A stretch of 64,000 bases of DNA from an uncultured Kiritimatiellota bacterium (GTDB taxonomy: Bacteria; Verrucomicrobiota; Kiritimatiellia; RFP12; UBA1067): positions 1-64,000 of the forward strand of contig CAKTZA010000007.1 in NCBI GenBank assembly GCA_934635045.1. Direction: 5' to 3'. Within the stretch, counting starts at the first letter, position 1; each line of letters begins with the position of its first letter. The translations under genes were made by a program, and so were the position numbers. Shown one piece after another: positions 1-8,047 of this stretch. The notes under the pieces were generated by a model, which was not told the origin of the DNA, ran no database searches, and saw nothing but the letters and a program-made list of their open reading frames with translations.

Positions 1-96
1 GCGTCAGGCGCAGCGGTAGCGGCGCCCCTTTGCCAGCCGTCGGAGTTTCTATACCCCGCTGTTCAGTGACCCATTACCCCATTTCGCCATCTGGGA

Positions 97-126
97 TTGA
101 CGGGAATCGGCCATTTTTGGTAACAT
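97..126 (+). promoter_or_regulatory. Promoter of secreted glycosidase-like gene, leaderless
   Basis: TTGACG at 97-102, an 18-bp spacer and TAACAT at 121-126 preceded by TG (extended -10). The -10 ends 6 bp before the ATG at 133, so transcription should start at or next to the start codon. Confidence 0.6.
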
Positions 127-132
127 AACGCC

Positions 133-1689
133 ATGAAACTGAAAAATCTTTCTGCCTTGAATTCTTTTGCCCTGAAAAGGGTGGTTCTCGTCCTGTCGCT
201 TGGGATTTCGTCGGTGGGCGTGGGTGAGACGGCGGTTCGCCGCGACAGCCCACAGGACCCAGCGGGGGCTCGCGCGGCGGCGCCCGGCTTCACGCGCGCG
301 CTCGTCGTCAACGAGGACAACGACCACTACTTCAAGTATCCGTCCGAGCGGATGAATGCGACCGACCTGCGGGCCTACGTCGACCGCCTTGCCGAGGGCC
401 CCGTCACGCACATCTTCTTCTGCGCGTCCGGCCAGCGCGCGAGCTACGCCTCGCGGGCGGTCGAGCCGATCTGGGCGGGCCTCGACGAGCCGGATCACGA
501 CGGCCGCACGAACAACATCTGGTGCGTCAACGCGAAGAGGCTGCACGATGCGGGCATCGACCCCTACGCGGTCTGGATCGCACGCTGCCGCGAGAAGGGC
601 GTCTCGCCCGGACTGACCTTCCGGCTGAACGACGTGCATTACTGCTTCGTGCCGCGCTACTTCCGCATGTCGCAGTTCTATCGCGACCACCCGGACTGCC
701 GCACATCGGACACCCCGACCCCCGACGACTGGCTGTCGTACACGCTCGACTTCGCGCGCGCCGAGGTGCGGGAACAGGCGCTCGCCGTCATTGCCGAGCA
801 GCTGGAGCGCTACGACGTCGACGCGTTCGAGCTGGACTGGATGCGCTTCCCTCGTCATCTGCGTCCGGGGCACGAGGCCGAGGGCGCGCGCTTCCTCTCG
901 GAGGTCGTCGCCCGCACGCGGCGCCTGGCGGATGCGGCAGGGATGCGCCGGGGGCGACGCATTGCGCTGGGCGTGCGCGTGCCGAGCCGTCCCGCCGCCG
1001 CGCGTGCGCTTGGCCTTGACGTCGCGGCCTGGGCGCAGGAGGGGCTTGTCGATCTCGTTGTCGCGTCCTGCTTCTTCAGTTCGGCCGACTTCGACATCCC
1101 GGTGACGGACTGGAAACGTCTGCTCGGCGACCGCGTGGCGTTCCTGCCCGAAATCGCCGAGGGCTGGTCGGCCGGGCCGGGTCTGCCGCGTCGGCACAAC
1201 GACTACGCCACGTATCTGGGCGCGGCGGACATCCTGCGGTCGCGCGGGGCGGGAGGCTTCTATCTCTTCAATCTGCCGTATTGCCCGGAGCGCGTCTTCG
1301 CGTCCGTCTGCCGCGAAGGGCTGGGGGTTGACGCACTCGCCCGACACGGGGCGCGCTATCCGGTTACGTATCATGACGTCGCACCGGCAGGACTTGATGC
1401 GAACGTCCAGTTCCCGTGCGCAGTCGGCTCGGAACGTCCGGCGACGCTGCGCCTGTTGGCCGGAGAGGGCGTGACGGGACGCGCCGTGCGTGTGCGGACG
1501 GAAGGGGACGCCCTGCCGCCGACGGCGCGCGTGACGCTCAACGGGCGCGCGGGCGTGCGCGAAGCGGACGGCCATTCATTCGCGTTCCCGTCCGGCGCCG
1601 CCCACGCGGGCACGAACGTCCTGACAATCGCCGCACCGCAGCCGGCGACCCTGCGCGCATGCGAAATCGCCCTGCCGCCACAGGACTGA
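133..1689 (+). CDS. Secreted TIM-barrel glycoside hydrolase-like protein
   Basis: A 518-aa protein with an N-terminal hydrophobic segment (about residues 15-30) that looks like a signal peptide, so it is probably exported. The body resembles the GH10-like/GHL10 family of putative glycosidases: a predicted TIM barrel with the acidic strand-end motif FELDWMRFP at about residue 234-242, a typical catalytic or substrate-binding spot. A beta-rich tail of about 100 residues follows. The ATG at 133 was chosen because the promoter ends 6 bp upstream. Its signal-peptide DNA is nearly the same as that of the esterase gene at 9598. Substrate is unknown; family assignment is by motif and fold impression only. 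Confidence 0.6.
   Translation: MKLKNLSALNSFALKRVVLVLSLGISSVGVGETAVRRDSPQDPAGARAAAPGFTRALVVNEDNDHYFKYPSERMNATDLRAYVDRLAEGPVTHIFFCASGQRASYASRAVEPIWAGLDEPDHDGRTNNIWCVNAKRLHDAGIDPYAVWIARCREKGVSPGLTFRLNDVHYCFVPRYFRMSQFYRDHPDCRTSDTPTPDDWLSYTLDFARAEVREQALAVIAEQLERYDVDAFELDWMRFPRHLRPGHEAEGARFLSEVVARTRRLADAAGMRRGRRIALGVRVPSRPAAARALGLDVAAWAQEGLVDLVVASCFFSSADFDIPVTDWKRLLGDRVAFLPEIAEGWSAGPGLPRRHNDYATYLGAADILRSRGAGGFYLFNLPYCPERVFASVCREGLGVDALARHGARYPVTYHDVAPAGLDANVQFPCAVGSERPATLRLLAGEGVTGRAVRVRTEGDALPPTARVTLNGRAGVREADGHSFAFPSGAAHAGTNVLTIAAPQPATLRACEIALPPQD
191..250 (+). repeat. 60-bp signal-peptide segment shared with gene at 9598
   Basis: Matches 9641-9700 with about 7 differences in 60 by eye, in the same reading frame. 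It covers the end of the signal peptide and the following ETAVRRD residues. The mature proteins downstream are unrelated (TIM barrel versus alpha/beta hydrolase). Confidence 0.75.
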
Positions 1690-1768
1690 CTGTCGGTTGC
1701 GCGTGTGTAACGAGTGTCTGCAACGGGATTGTGGGGACGGCCCCCCGTTCGAGTGATCGAAAACGGCG

Positions 1769-2974
1769 TCAGATGGCCCATTCGGCAAAGGGAACGACGA
1801 CAATGGTGTGCTCGTCGAATGACAGGCGTTCGCGCTGCGCGTAGGTGACGATTGTGCCGGTCGGAAGCGAAAAGCGCTTCAGGGCCTGCAGGAGGCCGTT
1901 GATCTCGCGATCCTTGTTCTCGTCCGTGAGCCTGATGCAGGCCTGCACGGCTTCCGTCACGGCATGGCGTTCCCGAAGGATGAAGTCGCATTCGCCCTCG
2001 TCGTCGAAATAGCTGATGTCCTTTGTGCGGCGTCGGAGCGCGAGGTAGACCATGTTCTCGAACCGTGCGCCGTCGTTCGGTATCCGACGAGAGGAAACCG
2101 CGTATTCAAGCCCAGTGTCGATGCAGTAGACTTTCTTCGGGTTCAAAAGCCGGGACTTCTCGGAATCGCTGCAGATCGGGACGAAGAAGAAGAGGTAGGC
2201 CTTTTCGATCCATTCGCACCACTGGGTGATGGTCGAGGCGCTGGAGACGCCGAGCGGGCCGCGCATCTTGGAGGCCGTGAAGCGGCAGCCGACGTTCTCG
2301 ACCAGATAGGCCGTGAGTTCCCGGACGGCCGCCGTGTCGCGAATCTTGTTGTGGACGATGACGTCGCGATACACGATGTCGTCGAAGAGTTCCTGCAGGA
2401 CGATTTCCTCGTTCGTCTGAAGGTAGCGAGGAAAGCCGCCGGCGTGCGCATAGTCCACGGTGCTTGCTTCGGAAGGCACTTTGCCGGTGAATGTCAGGAA
2501 CTCGGCATAGGAGAAGGGAAAAAGCTCTTTCGAGATGTGCCGTCCAGTCAGCTTCGTGCCGAGTTCGCCCTCCAGAAGCGAGGCGTTCGAGCCGGAAATG
2601 CAGACGTGAAAGCCCTCGTCGAGCTTTTGCCGCACGTATTTCTCCCAGCCTTCAAACTGGTCGATTTCGTCGAAGAAGAGGCGTCGGGCGCCGGATCGCT
2701 CGATCAGGGCGTCCAGCCGGATCGTGTCGCGCATCTCGAACTGCGTCAGGAGGGGCGACTCGAAGTTGACGTAAAACCACGGTACGTCCTGTGCGCGCAT
2801 GCGCTGACGCATGACGGTGGACTTCCCGCAGCGGCGAACGCCGGTGATGTCCAGCGCGTGCGAATCGAGCAGAACGTCGTTGATGGCGAGCGTGCGCGGC
2901 AGACCGTCGAGCTTCTTCATCTCAATCATGCGCTGCCGAGCGACAATTGCCGCGAGTTCGGATTCGAGAATCAT
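1769..2974 (-). CDS. AAA+ ATPase with DUF4143 domain
   Basis: A 401-aa soluble protein of the AAA_14/DUF4143 family common in anaerobes and archaea. Walker A is GVRRCGKST at residues 45-53 and Walker B is LFFDEIDQ at 99-106. The C-terminal part matches the DUF4143 region with its winged-helix and nuclease-like fold. The cellular role of the family is not established; genes are often multicopy and exchanged horizontally. The start is supported by an AAAGGTGG ribosome site just upstream. It stands alone, with a remnant of a second family member immediately upstream at 3038-3367. Confidence 0.85.
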   Translation of the reverse strand: MILESELAAIVARQRMIEMKKLDGLPRTLAINDVLLDSHALDITGVRRCGKSTVMRQRMRAQDVPWFYVNFESPLLTQFEMRDTIRLDALIERSGARRLFFDEIDQFEGWEKYVRQKLDEGFHVCISGSNASLLEGELGTKLTGRHISKELFPFSYAEFLTFTGKVPSEASTVDYAHAGGFPRYLQTNEEIVLQELFDDIVYRDVIVHNKIRDTAAVRELTAYLVENVGCRFTASKMRGPLGVSSASTITQWCEWIEKAYLFFFVPICSDSEKSRLLNPKKVYCIDTGLEYAVSSRRIPNDGARFENMVYLALRRRTKDISYFDDEGECDFILRERHAVTEAVQACIRLTDENKDREINGLLQALKRFSLPTGTIVTYAQRERLSFDEHTIVVVPFAEWAI

Positions 2975-3037
2975 CCAGTTCCACCTTTCTATTTATTCCA
3001 TTGCCATCTTCCTATTTTGGAAGGTGGCAGTAGTCTA

Positions 3038-3367
3038 TCATAAAAGATCGGTTGTTTGCAACTGGATGTCTCTGCAATGCCCTGCCCTTGTAGTCGCGGA
3101 CAAAGTATATGACGGGAGCGTAAAGGTTATGTAGCTCGCCTCCAGGACGGACAGCCATGCCTTGACCGTCGCCGCGCTCACGCCGACTTCGGCGGCGAGG
3201 GACTCGTAGTTCATCAGCTGCCCCACGCGCCCCGCCACAAGCCGCAGGAACGTCTCGAACTGCCGCCTGTCCCTCAATGCGAGAACGGCGTTCACGTCGC
3301 GCTCGACGTAGGTGGCGAGATAGTTGGCGTAGAGGAATCCCGGCGTCGCCTCCTCGCCGTAGAACCG
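3038..3367 (-). pseudogene. DUF4143 ATPase C-terminal remnant
   Basis: Read on the minus strand, about 90 codons encode a typical DUF4143 stretch: FYGEEATPGFLYANYL, then YVERDV, a helix-turn-helix segment with YESLAAEVGVSAATVKAWL, and LEASYITFTLPSY. There is no ATPase domain: an in-frame TGA lies just upstream of FYGEE, and family similarity is lost after LPSY. This is a fragment left by deletion, not the 3' end of the neighbouring ATPase, because the sequences differ. Confidence 0.75.
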
Positions 3368-3434
3368 TCAAAAACCGAAGTTGAACTACGGATTTTCGCC
3401 AACGCCACATATTGTACTACTTTTCGGCGCAATC

Positions 3435-3517
3435 CGCGTCAGTAAGTAGCCTCCGACCTTCGCGACCTTTGCGTGTTCTCCCTTGCGATTTTCGCATTAA
3501 AAGACATTTGCTGGATT
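3435..3517 (+). repeat. 83-bp dispersed intergenic repeat, copy A
   Basis: Aligns without gaps to 7600-7682 with about 10 differences. It contains the CCTTTGCGTG / CCTTGCG units seen in other intergenic repeats of the window. It lies between the DUF4143 remnant and the broken lipase gene. Confidence 0.7.
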
Positions 3518-3638
3518 GCATGGAGCGCAAGAAAGATTCGCACATGACGCAAAGCACACCTCTTGCGACGCTCCCCTTACCTCGCGCAGTTGCCAAACGC
3601 CGTGGCGGCTCTGGGGCGAATAATGGTATAATACGGGC

Positions 3639-5074
3639 GTGAAGTCGATCCTGTCCGCCGTTTTCGTCGTCCTGTCCTCTGCCGCCTGTGCGGCGGAGAC
3701 GGGCGTGCTCCGCTTCTGGTGGAACGAGGACGAGACGGACGACGGCCAGGTGAACGGGATTGCCGACCGCGAGAACTTCTTTCCGCTTCTGCTCGACATC
3801 GGGACGTTCGTGAATGCGTGGCGAGGGGACGGGGTCTCGTTTCGTCTGCGCGGCAACGGCGCGGTCAACGTCGCGTGGACGGACATGTCCCGCACGGACG
3901 TGTGGGCCCTCTACCGCAGCGACGAGGTTCGGGCGGGCGAGGGCTTTGACGCCGGGCTTGACGCCGCGCCCGTCGTCCAGGTCACGCCGGACGGCATCGA
4001 CATCCCGCGCGGCGTCATCGCCCGGATTCGCGGCGGGCGCGACGTCGTGATGGCCTGTGAAGTCCGTCCGGGCGCGCGCGCGGGCGTCGTCGCGTTCGAG
4101 GCCGCCGTCGGCGGTCAGGTCGTCTTCCGCTCGCCGATGGGATGCCTCGCGAGCGCGGTCGCGGACATGTACCACTGGATCAACCTGCGGCACGTCAGCG
4201 GCGAGAGGGAGGACGGGTCGTGATCGCCCACAGCCTCGGCACGATGCTGACGGCGAACGCGGTCCAGTTCTTCGGCATGCAGGTCGACAAGGTCATCTTC
4301 CTCAACTCGGCGATCCCGTCCGAGGCGCTGGATCCGGACAGGTTCGATGCGTCACCGTCCAGTCCGCTCGTCCACGACGCATGGCGGGACTATCCGTCCA
4401 GCTGCTGGACGTCGCTCTACCATGCGCTCGGCCCGTCGGGAACCAGCCGCGCGAAGCTGACCTGGCGCAACCGCTATCCGTCCGTCGCGCCCCTGCTCTT
4501 CAACATGTATTCGAGCGGCGACGAGGTGCTGAGCCTCTATTCGGGAGACGGGAACCCCGGCTGGTCGGACGGCCTCTGGTCTTCGGGCGCGCTCGGCGCG
4601 CGCTACGCCTGGCAGAAGCAGGAGCTGTGGAAGGGGCGCGCGGCGTGGTATGCCGGGGTCGGCACGACCGCGTGGTCGGGCTGGGGCTTCAGGACAGGGG
4701 CCTTGGGCGGGCGCGTGTGGAGCGCGGACGACGCGAACGCGGTCACGGATCCGCAGACGTTCACGACGAACACGGTGTTCAACCCGTTCCCGGCCTCGAT
4801 CACGAACGCCGTGCTGTCCGAGGCGGAGGTCAGCGCGCACCTGACGCAAGGTATTCCCGCGCTCTCCCCTGCGCTCGGCAGCGTTCGCGTAACGTGGGGC
4901 GGGGCGACCTCGTACGACATGAACGGGAAGACCAAACGGGAGCGCCCGAACGAGTGGCCGAATGATTTTGACGATTTCGGAACGGATTGGCTGCATTCGG
5001 ACATCAAGGACGTGCCTTATTTCTACACCTATCCGAAATTTGACTTGTTGATAAGAGAAGGAGGCTTGCGATGA
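3639..5074 (+). pseudogene. Secreted lipase-like alpha/beta hydrolase, internally deleted and frameshifted
   Basis: The first reading frame (3639-4223, GTG start, signal peptide MKSILSAVFVVLSSAACA) ends at a TGA. A second frame picks up at about 4205 with RVVIAHSLGTML, the nucleophile elbow of a lipase (Ser in AHSLG), and runs to 5074. In full-length relatives an HG-type oxyanion region should precede the nucleophile; here N-terminal and nucleophile parts are joined directly out of frame, so a central segment appears deleted. TGG-TATAAT at 3625-3632 ends 6 bp before the GTG, indicating a leaderless transcript. A programmed frameshift or two coupled genes cannot be excluded but is unlikely because the catalytic domain would be incomplete. 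Confidence 0.6.
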
Positions 5075-6006
5075 AGCCCTTGATGTTGTCGATTCTGATG
5101 TCGATTCCGTGCTTCGCCGACTATCGTCCAGACAGGGACGGCGCCTTAACGACTGTGGGGCTTGATGTCGTGGATATGCAGGGCGAGCCCGTTGAGGGCG
5201 CAAAGGTCATGTTTCGCGTGTTCACGACTTTGGACAAGTGCTATCGCGTCATGCGCGATACGGACAAGGCCGGACATTGCGAGATAACAGGCAAGACGCG
5301 AGGCGAAATAACGGTGGTCGCCACCAAAGACGGTTGCTACACCTCCTATGGCAGTCTGAAGTATCGAGACCTGCCTTGGGAGGATGCTGTTGCAGAACAT
5401 CGGTGGACGCGCGGCATTGTCGGCAACCGAATCACGCTAAAGCCGGTTGTGAATCCCCAAAGGCACGTCAGCAACGGAATGACGCTGAAGCCTTTGCCTG
5501 TTGCGAACCAGATGCTGCCTTTTGACGCCTTTGTCTTCGACTGGTGTCCGCCATACGGCAAAGGCAAGGTAAAAGACTTTGAGATTGGATGCTACAGCTT
5601 TACGAACGCAGTGCCGCGTTCGCGGCGAGGCGTGCGGATAAGGGCGGCCCAGTGCGTCGATGGCTTCGTCCTTCGGGATGTTGACGAGTGGAGCAAGTTC
5701 CGCTATGCGCTAAATGCCGACAAGGATGCGAGCTATGACAAGGAAATGCGTTTTGGCTGGTTGCCAAATGACGAGAACGGCGCATTGGCAGAAGGGCTGG
5801 GCTTTGACCGTGACAAGTACATGATCTTTCGGATTCGCTCGAAGACGAATGAGGTGGGAAAGGTCGTGTCGGCTTATTATGGCATCATCGACGAGGGGTT
5901 GGATTTCCAAAGTGGGCTGTCGCTTGGCGTACAGGTCAATCCTGTTGACAACGACACGAGCCTTGAGGACGACTGGGCGTATCGGAACATGAAGAAAGGG
6001 AGGTGA
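5071..6006 (+). CDS. Secreted protein of unknown function with Ig-like N-terminus
   Basis: A 311-aa protein starting with a short signal peptide (MKPLMLSILMSIPCFA). Residues 25-90 look like a carboxypeptidase-regulatory or Ig-like beta-sandwich (GLDVVDMQGEPVEGAKVMF, then a GHCEITGKT turn). The rest is unrecognised. The start overlaps the stop of the broken lipase gene by 4 bp (ATGA) and follows an AAGGAGG-type site, so the two were once one operon. It is intact although the upstream gene is decayed. Confidence 0.6.
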   Translation: MKPLMLSILMSIPCFADYRPDRDGALTTVGLDVVDMQGEPVEGAKVMFRVFTTLDKCYRVMRDTDKAGHCEITGKTRGEITVVATKDGCYTSYGSLKYRDLPWEDAVAEHRWTRGIVGNRITLKPVVNPQRHVSNGMTLKPLPVANQMLPFDAFVFDWCPPYGKGKVKDFEIGCYSFTNAVPRSRRGVRIRAAQCVDGFVLRDVDEWSKFRYALNADKDASYDKEMRFGWLPNDENGALAEGLGFDRDKYMIFRIRSKTNEVGKVVSAYYGIIDEGLDFQSGLSLGVQVNPVDNDTSLEDDWAYRNMKKGR

Positions 6007-6025
6007 AATGACATAAGGGCGCGTA

Positions 6026-6221
6026 GGCCCTCTGCGCCCGCCTTGTGCCCTCCTTGCGGCTAAATCTTGGAAACGAAGTTCAGCTGAGTTTCCCTGCAAG
6101 TTTCCTTCAGTCGAAAAGCACTTCGTCCTTTCGCCACAAGGCGCGGCTTCGCCGCTGGCACAAGGAGGACGCAAAGAGTGCTCCTTTCAAAACGACACGT
6201 CGCTCTTTCTGCGCCCAGCGG
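6026..6221 (+). repeat. 196-bp dispersed repeat, copy A
   Basis: Ungapped match to 7812-8007 with roughly 14 differences by eye. In copy B the element forms the leader of the gene at 8048; here it is followed only by a short remnant of that gene. Confidence 0.8.
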
Positions 6222-6242
6222 CTGTGCCTTGCCATCGCGGTT

Positions 6243-6287
6243 GTGAGTTGATTGCCGATGAGGAATTGAATCAGTTTGTTGGATAAT
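6243..6287 (+). pseudogene. C-terminal remnant of a second 8048-type gene
   Basis: Fourteen codons read CELIADEELNQFVG followed by TAA, against CELIADVNLNQFVG in the intact protein at 8048. The preceding 196-bp leader and the following conserved block (6305-6354 versus 8551-8600) are also kept in order, so this is a decayed paralogous locus that lost most of its coding region. Confidence 0.7.
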
Positions 6288-6304
6288 TGTTGCGCCCGCG
6301 CGTC

Positions 6305-6354
6305 CTATGGCTACCCTCCGAAGCAAGCTTTTGAGGTGCATTCCCGCTCCGCAG
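6305..6354 (+). repeat. 50-bp dispersed repeat, copy A
   Basis: Shared with 8551-8600 (core GGCTACCCTCCGAAGCAAG, then CATTCCCGCTCCGCAG). It lies downstream of the 8048-type gene or its remnant in both places. Confidence 0.7.
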
Positions 6355-6398
6355 TCTGTATTTGGCTTCGCATGAATCAGCCCAGTTCGCAGTCCGAT

Positions 6399-6428
6399 TT
6401 GACGGCGTTCGACGGGACGTGGTATAAT
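6399..6428 (+). promoter_or_regulatory. Promoter of DUF3990 cassette 1
   Basis: TTGACG (6399-6404), an 18-bp spacer and TGG-TATAAT (6423-6428). The spacer and flanks are almost identical to the promoter of cassette 2 at 22523-22552, although the two gene sets differ. Confidence 0.8.
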
Positions 6429-6455
6429 TTGCGTCAATATAAGCAAGGAGGAAGT

Positions 6456-7097
6456 GTGATTCTCTATCATGGCAGCGCCGTCCAGTCGTTCGTGCCGACG
6501 TTTGGACTTGGCAAAGAACAGCATGATTATGGGCGAGGATTCTACTTGACGGAATCCGTTGACCTTGCGCGGGAGTGGGCCGTTGCCGCAAATCCCTTTG
6601 CGAACGGCTGGGTGCATGCGTACGAACTGGACTTGACGAACCTCAGCGTTCTTGATTTCGCGACACTCGGCCCGTTGCCTTGGCTGGCGGAACTCATGAA
6701 GCATCGTGATGGTGACGATGGGCGCTATTATCGTGAGAACGCGCCGAAGTTCATCGCCCGTTATGGCGTTGACATTTCCGGCTATGACGTTGTTCGGGGA
6801 TGGCGGGCCGATGCGTCCTATTTCTACATCTGCAAGTCGTTTGTCCGCAACAACATCGGCGTTGATTTCCTGTCAGAACTGCTGACGCTTGGGGATTTTG
6901 GCGTTCAGTATTTCGTCCAGTCCGCCAAGGCGTTTTCGGCCTTGCGCGAGTTGTCCGGATCGTGTGAGGAAGTCTCGGCGGCTGAATTCTACGCGAAATA
7001 CAACCGCCGCGATTCGGCTGCGCGCTCGCGGATGTACGACCTGATTGAAAACGATCCGCGCAATAGGCTGGACAGGACTTTCAAGGACATTGTATGA
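6456..7097 (+). CDS. DUF3990 protein (ADP-ribosyltransferase-like), cassette 1
   Basis: A 213-aa protein starting at GTG 6456, chosen because AAGGAGG lies at 6445-6451 and the family motif LYHGS begins at residue 3. The DUF3990 signature is present: YHGS near the N-terminus, DYGRGFYLTES at about residues 28-38, then a GYDVVRGWRAD segment and the late VQYFVQSAKAF motif (family form QYxxxTxxA). Domain collections place DUF3990 near the ADP-ribosyltransferase fold, so NAD-dependent modification is possible but not shown. The next gene overlaps by 4 bp, which suggests coupled translation of a toxin-antitoxin-like pair. Confidence 0.8.
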   Translation: MILYHGSAVQSFVPTFGLGKEQHDYGRGFYLTESVDLAREWAVAANPFANGWVHAYELDLTNLSVLDFATLGPLPWLAELMKHRDGDDGRYYRENAPKFIARYGVDISGYDVVRGWRADASYFYICKSFVRNNIGVDFLSELLTLGDFGVQYFVQSAKAFSALRELSGSCEEVSAAEFYAKYNRRDSAARSRMYDLIENDPRNRLDRTFKDIV

Positions 7098-7519
7098 AGC
7101 CGGCGTATCCAATAGCCTATCGGGACGAGATTGTCGAGACGCAGGGGAAGCTTTTCGGGCGTTTCCAGCGCGAGCATCCGGAAGCCGACGGAGCGGATTT
7201 CGTGTCCGCCTACATGCGCGGAGAGACGCGGTCCCGCATTGATGGCGCGGCTGCCGTGCTCTCGAACATGACGGCTTCCGAGCTGCAGGACGTGTTCTTG
7301 AACAAAGAGGGGTATGTCATCCGTCCGGGAAGTCCGATGGATCCCCTTGCCGCCGATTGGATCGGACAGTTTTATGCGTATTACCAATGGCGGACGGGCG
7401 AGAGGAGCAGAGACATCATCGCGCGCATCCCGACGCATGTGATGTGCGCGGCCTATCCGGGGCTTCATGACCTTGACATGAGCCTTGCGGTTGAAAGAGT
7501 TGCGGAAAATGCGATCTAA
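7094..7519 (+). CDS. Partner of DUF3990, WxxxxYxxxxTGE family, candidate antitoxin
   Basis: A 141-aa soluble protein of no named family. It shares an architecture with the protein at 38844, which also follows a DUF3990 gene: an N-terminal Q-x-KLF helix, a conserved AYMRGE/AFMNSR segment, then WIGQFYAYYQWRTGERSRDI (residues about 89-108) and a GLHDLDMSLAVE tail. Those Trp, Tyr, TGE, R and D/E-I positions are the conserved core. The ATG overlaps the upstream stop (ATGA). An antitoxin or immunity role is inferred from size, overlap and recurrence. Confidence 0.6.
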   Translation: MKPAYPIAYRDEIVETQGKLFGRFQREHPEADGADFVSAYMRGETRSRIDGAAAVLSNMTASELQDVFLNKEGYVIRPGSPMDPLAADWIGQFYAYYQWRTGERSRDIIARIPTHVMCAAYPGLHDLDMSLAVERVAENAI

Positions 7520-7541
7520 TTTTTGGCCGTTAAGTTTTTAA

Positions 7542-7569
7542 ACGCCGAGCGGCCTACGGCCGAGCGGCG
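7542..7569 (+). repeat. Short repeat ACGCCGAGCGGCCTACGG, copy 1
   Basis: Also present at 23805-23838, downstream of DUF3990 cassette 2. It contains the inverted repeat CGGCC-TAC-GGCCG. Confidence 0.55.
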
Positions 7570-7599
7570 AAAGGCGGCGTCTGCGGCTTTTACTCGATT

Positions 7600-7682
7600 C
7601 GCGTCAGCAAGTAGTTGCCGCCCTTCGCGACCTTTGCGTGTTCTCCTTTGCGTTCTTCGCGTTAAAAGACATTTGCCGGATT
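7600..7682 (+). repeat. 83-bp dispersed intergenic repeat, copy B
   Basis: Ungapped match to 3435-3517. It fills the gap between the DUF3990 cassette and the promoter of the 8048 gene. Confidence 0.7.
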
Positions 7683-7708
7683 ACACAGTCCACTTATTGT
7701 AATATGTG

Positions 7709-7810
7709 GACGGTTGCGCGTTTGACATTGCGCGTGGGGAAGTGGTATACTTTACGGCAAATGTTGGGGGCGAATCGCGAGACAAGACGGAGGCCGCGAA
7801 TGGGGCGCGC
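7709..7810 (+). promoter_or_regulatory. Repeated promoter element driving the 8048 gene
   Basis: TTGACA (7722-7727), an 18-bp spacer and TGG-TATACT (7746-7751), a near-consensus promoter. The promoter and about 55 bp of transcribed leader (containing GAGACAAGACGGAGGCCGCG) recur at 23573-23668 beside DUF3990 cassette 2. Here the transcript continues through the 196-bp repeat into the gene at 8048. Confidence 0.7.
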
Positions 7811-7811
7811 A

Positions 7812-8007
7812 GGTTCTCTGCGCCCGCCTTGTGCCCTCCTTGCGGCTAAATCTTGGAAACGAAGTTCAGTTGAGTTTCCCTGCAAGTTTCCTTCAGTCGA
7901 AAAGCACTTCGTCCTTTTGCCACAAGGCGTGGCTTCTCCACTGGCACAAGGAGGACGCAAAGAGAACTTCTTTCAGAATGACACGCCGCTTTTTCTGCGC
8001 CCAGCGA
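7812..8007 (+). repeat. 196-bp dispersed repeat, copy B
   Basis: Pairs with 6026-6221. It includes a 9-bp inverted pair CCTTGTGCC / GGCACAAGG about 110 bp apart, so the RNA could fold. It lies wholly within the predicted 5' leader of the gene at 8048. Confidence 0.75.
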
Positions 8008-8047
8008 CGGTGCCGTATCATGTTGGGTGCGGAAGTAAGGAGTAAAA

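Noticed and set aside
3012..3410. 132-codon minus-strand frame as a gene
   Set aside because: It is a different frame over the DUF4143 remnant and has no family features.
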